NCBI GenBank assembly: GCA_023974075.1
Contig: CM043791.1
Coordinates: 19,507,701-19,571,700 of the forward strand
Direction of reading: 5' to 3'
Source: Chaenocephalus aceratus
Taxonomy: Eukaryota > Chordata > Actinopteri > Perciformes > Channichthyidae
Length of the DNA stretch: 64,000 nt
In this document: positions 61,459-64,000 of the stretch, in pieces
Position numbering within the stretch: the first letter of the stretch is position 1
How the letters are laid out: every line of letters starts with the position of its first letter
The notes under the pieces: model-generated
The model's database searches: none
What the model saw: only the letters and a program-made list of their open reading frames with translations
What the model was told of the DNA's origin: nothing
Program-made: the position numbers and the translations under genes

Positions 61459-62815
61459 TTGCCTCAACCTGTTATAAAATAGTTGCCAACACAATCAGCA
61501 GACATGAAGCAACATTAGCTTTGGAAATCAGGTAGATGTGGGTGCTGACACTCAACCAACAGTAAAGTAGCTACCCTAAACAATGAGTGTAAAGACACTA
61601 AAATGCTACATGTATCTGAGGGCAACAAGTACAAGATGGGTAACACTTGACAATTAACCTACTTTTTATTTAATTAAATCATTGATTAGAACGGCTTTAT
61701 GTCAAAATCACCATAAATATACAGTATCTCCATACATGTTTTCAGCTATTTAAATTCAACTGTATTAATGTCACTAAGGTCAGAAAAAGAAGACTTGGTT
61801 GATCTACAAAACTTACTGGCAAAGCTAATATTGATCCTCTCAGAACAGTCAACAATGTGATATTGATTTGGTCTGTGCTCCATAGGCATTACAAAGGGCT
61901 CCCAACTGCCTTTTTGAGAAAACTTTATTACAAGAAAAATTGATCGAATATACTTCTATATTCATTGTTTTTACCTTTTAAATGTGGTGCAACTTGGTCA
62001 AAGAAGAAATAATCTGCTTGGCTTTTTCTGTAGGAGTGACGGACGTGTGAGCAGCTCTCCACTGATGATTAGAGCGGAGTGAAGGACGGAGGGGATCAGT
62101 TGGATCTTATTTATCAGTGTCTCCACTCAGTCACTGTCAAAGTCACCTTTAATGGCCTCCAATCTGCGTCCATGTTCTCCCTGTGCCCAAAGTCTCTCTT
62201 TCTCTCCCCCTGTTCCCCTCCACTGATGACTGACAGCACCGCTAATGTAGTCACAGCCGGGTACAGCACGGGAAGGGGACTTAGAGAGAGGGTCTGTGGC
62301 AAAAGCTCGGCAGCCAATCTCCTCCAAGCTTGACTGCAGCATACACACCAGATGGTCCTTTGGAGGTAGAGAGAGACTCACACCGCATTTAGCTGTCTGT
62401 AGCAGGGCAATAGAAGTGTTTTGTTTAAATGCCCATGTTCAAATGCTAAGTCCTGATTAGGTTTTCAACTTTTCCTTCACCTTTCTCAGTGATTTGGGGT
62501 CAAGTAGCTCAATAGGACAGTGTTTGTACAGCTGGTGGTCCAAAGTGGATGTAAAACTAAATAAAGTGGCAACCATTTTTCCAAAAGACTGCTTGTACTG
62601 AATATAAATGGATTTGGAGGCATGGCAAGCCTTCGCTACAGTTAACAATATTATATTCATGGGAATAAAGAACATTTGATCACAAAAAGGTATTTAAAAA
62701 TATCCTTTTGGTTTGCAAGTTCTTGTGTTTTTGCAAAGTAGTTGGTTATTGGAATTTGAGCAATAAGGGAATTTCTCACTTGGTGTTGAATTAACAGTTT
62801 AAAGGAGGTTATGGG
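61459..62815. other. Non-coding spacer
   Basis: Contains overlapping frames on both strands at 62079-62381 in a GC-richer patch, without domain or splice evidence. No element ends. Confidence 0.4.
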
Positions 62816-63597
62816 ACTTCCGGTTATGGCGCGGTGTTGATCAGACGTAGTTCAGTCGTCGCTCTGCCCTAATATTGTAAATTAACTATTTTGAACGCGG
62901 GAGGTAAAAGGAAAACGCATTTTACACAATCATAACGGTGTTACTAATGCCTCCACGCAAGAAAACAACTAAAAAGGACAACGTTTTGGAAACTTTATCC
63001 GAAGAAGATTGGCCACCGCTGTCTCAACCTGGCCTTGCTCCCGACATGGAACACGAGGCGGGAGAAGAGCTGTCGCAGGATAAATCCTCAGGTGAAATTC
63101 TGAGTGCAATCAACAATTTAAAGAAAGACCTGAAGGGAGACTTTGCATCAAAATTGAATACGGTGATACACTCAATACAATCTATCGAAGGCGAACTAAA
63201 ACAATACTCTGGCCGATTAACGGAGGCTGAGGAGCGGCTTGGAGCGGTGGAAGACGATACCTCAGCGCTGAATAAAACAACGAAACATCTGAGACAACAG
63301 GTGGAAAGCTTGGAGGCGAAAATGGAAGATCTGGAAAATCGTAGCCGCAGATCTAATGTGCGACTGATAGGCTTGCCCGAAAACGCTGAAGGGAAGGATG
63401 CATGCACCTTTCTGGAAAAATGGATCCCTAAAATTCTGGGTGCCGGTTCGTTTGCAGCACCGCTCGCTATTGAAAGGGCGCACAGAGTTCCATCTGGCAG
63501 ACCGAAGCCAAACGCACCGCCTCGAGCACTTCTGATTAAGTTCTTAAACTACAAGGACAAAACCAAAGTGATGTCGGCTGCATATGAAAAGTAGTGC
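62816..63597 (+). mobile_element. 5' part of an L1-type LINE
   Basis: The start, TATGGGACTTCCGGTTATGG, followed by about 120 bp of 5' UTR, is the kind of promoter-bearing 5' end seen in fish L1 elements. ORF1 follows. Having a 5' end is unusual among the LINE pieces here, which otherwise are 3' ends only. The element is broken at about 63594. Confidence 0.75.
62938..63594 (+). pseudogene. L1-type ORF1 protein, C-terminally cut
   Basis: 218 residues from the ATG at 62938; the ATG at 62947 (MPPRKKTTKK, basic) is the more likely true start. Residues about 55-135 form a coiled coil with regular hydrophobic spacing (INNLKKDL, LKQYSGRLTEAEERL, LRQQVESLEAKMEDLENRS). From about 137 the RSNVRLIGLPENAEG motif starts the RRM-like domain of L1 ORF1 proteins, RNA-binding chaperones that coat the element's RNA. 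The frame runs through ERAHRVP and LIKFLNYKDKTKVM and ends at YEK-stop, before the usual C-terminal domain is complete. The sequence after the stop does not look like L1, so an insertion or deletion breakpoint is inferred. ORF2 is not in the window. Confidence 0.87.
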
Positions 63598-64000
63598 TGT
63601 AGCGACGTATTTCCGCGTTGACGCGTCGCTACACACACGTGGGTCACCCACAGCAACAAGCAGTTCTAGCTGTGGTGGCTACCATTAGCAGCTAGCATTT
63701 GCTCTCCGATTTTTACATTAAAATGGAATTATGGATTATAAATTCAATCATTATTTTATACATAGACGTTAAAAACCTATGGATTAACCGATTCAGCCGC
63801 GTTTTTTCTCATTTTAATGCCATTGAACACGTCTTTTGATCAGATTGACAGCTACGGTGGTGAGACGATCTCCCTAGAAGCTCTGTAAAGATACGTGTTG
63901 TGATGACTGTATTTGCTTCCCCTGTAGCGAGTCCGGATCACTCAGTGATGATACTATATACCTACATAATCTGTGGAGTCTCAGCTTTAATCGGATATAT
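63598..64000. other. Unidentified sequence after the L1 break
   Basis: Starts with TGCTGTAGCGACG and has a short hairpin, TGTAGCGACG against CGTCGCTACA (63600-63636). This might be the end of a DNA transposon whose other end lies beyond the window. No coding signal. Confidence 0.4.

Overview
The window looks like ray-finned fish DNA, most likely a percomorph teleost. It is AT-rich, has one short recognisable vertebrate exon in 64 kb, is dense in teleost-type DNA transposons (hAT, TTAAAGG-ended MITEs, Harbinger-like), and carries short 5'-truncated LINEs (L2, RTE and L1 type), tRNA-derived SINEs and long (CA)n microsatellites. I see no bacterial, phage or viral gene cassette, no CRISPR array and no rRNA. 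Almost every open reading frame here is chance or repeat-derived.

The one host coding feature is a 187-bp exon on the minus strand at 27516-27702. Its peptide matches my memory of the N-terminal coding exon of kazrin (kazn), with a strong 3' splice site and a GT donor. The simplest reading is that the rest of the window is intron of a very large minus-strand kazn gene: positions below 27516 are the intron after this exon, and positions above 27702 are the upstream intron or 5' region.

The rest is mostly a layered transposon record that can be read from ends and target-site duplications (TSDs). Seven hAT elements have 8-bp TSDs (6016-6807, 15984-16984, 20693-21436, 32393-32751, 56567-56920, 59440-59990, 60106-61450); five of the TSDs are perfect and two differ at one base. 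Two of these elements keep BED zinc-finger pieces of a transposase. Nine MITE copies end in TTAAAG (1-372, 7356-7733, 15099-15617, 17739-18110, 19506-19704, 37117-37972, 45999-46494, 47763-49397, 53904-54284), resembling the T2/Kolobok end described in Xenopus. Two elements have 3-bp TSDs (29126-30277, 38632-39616).

Nested insertions give relative ages. An L2-type LINE sits in the MITE at 47763-49397. A 393-bp inverted-repeat element sits in the MITE at 37117-37972. An RTE-like LINE with a perfect 10-bp TSD sits in a foldback element at 57137-57869. An L1 ORF1 at the right edge appears interrupted.

Possible regulatory signals, all motif-level only, are an identical 13-bp RFX X-box at 33954 and 54328, a looser X-box at 12987, three tandem octamer motifs at 54358-54399, and a CTCF-like core at 60030. 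I found no convincing undescribed system. The most useful items are the kazn exon, the mixed TTAAAG MITE assemblage, the dated nested insertions and the X-box/octamer cluster.
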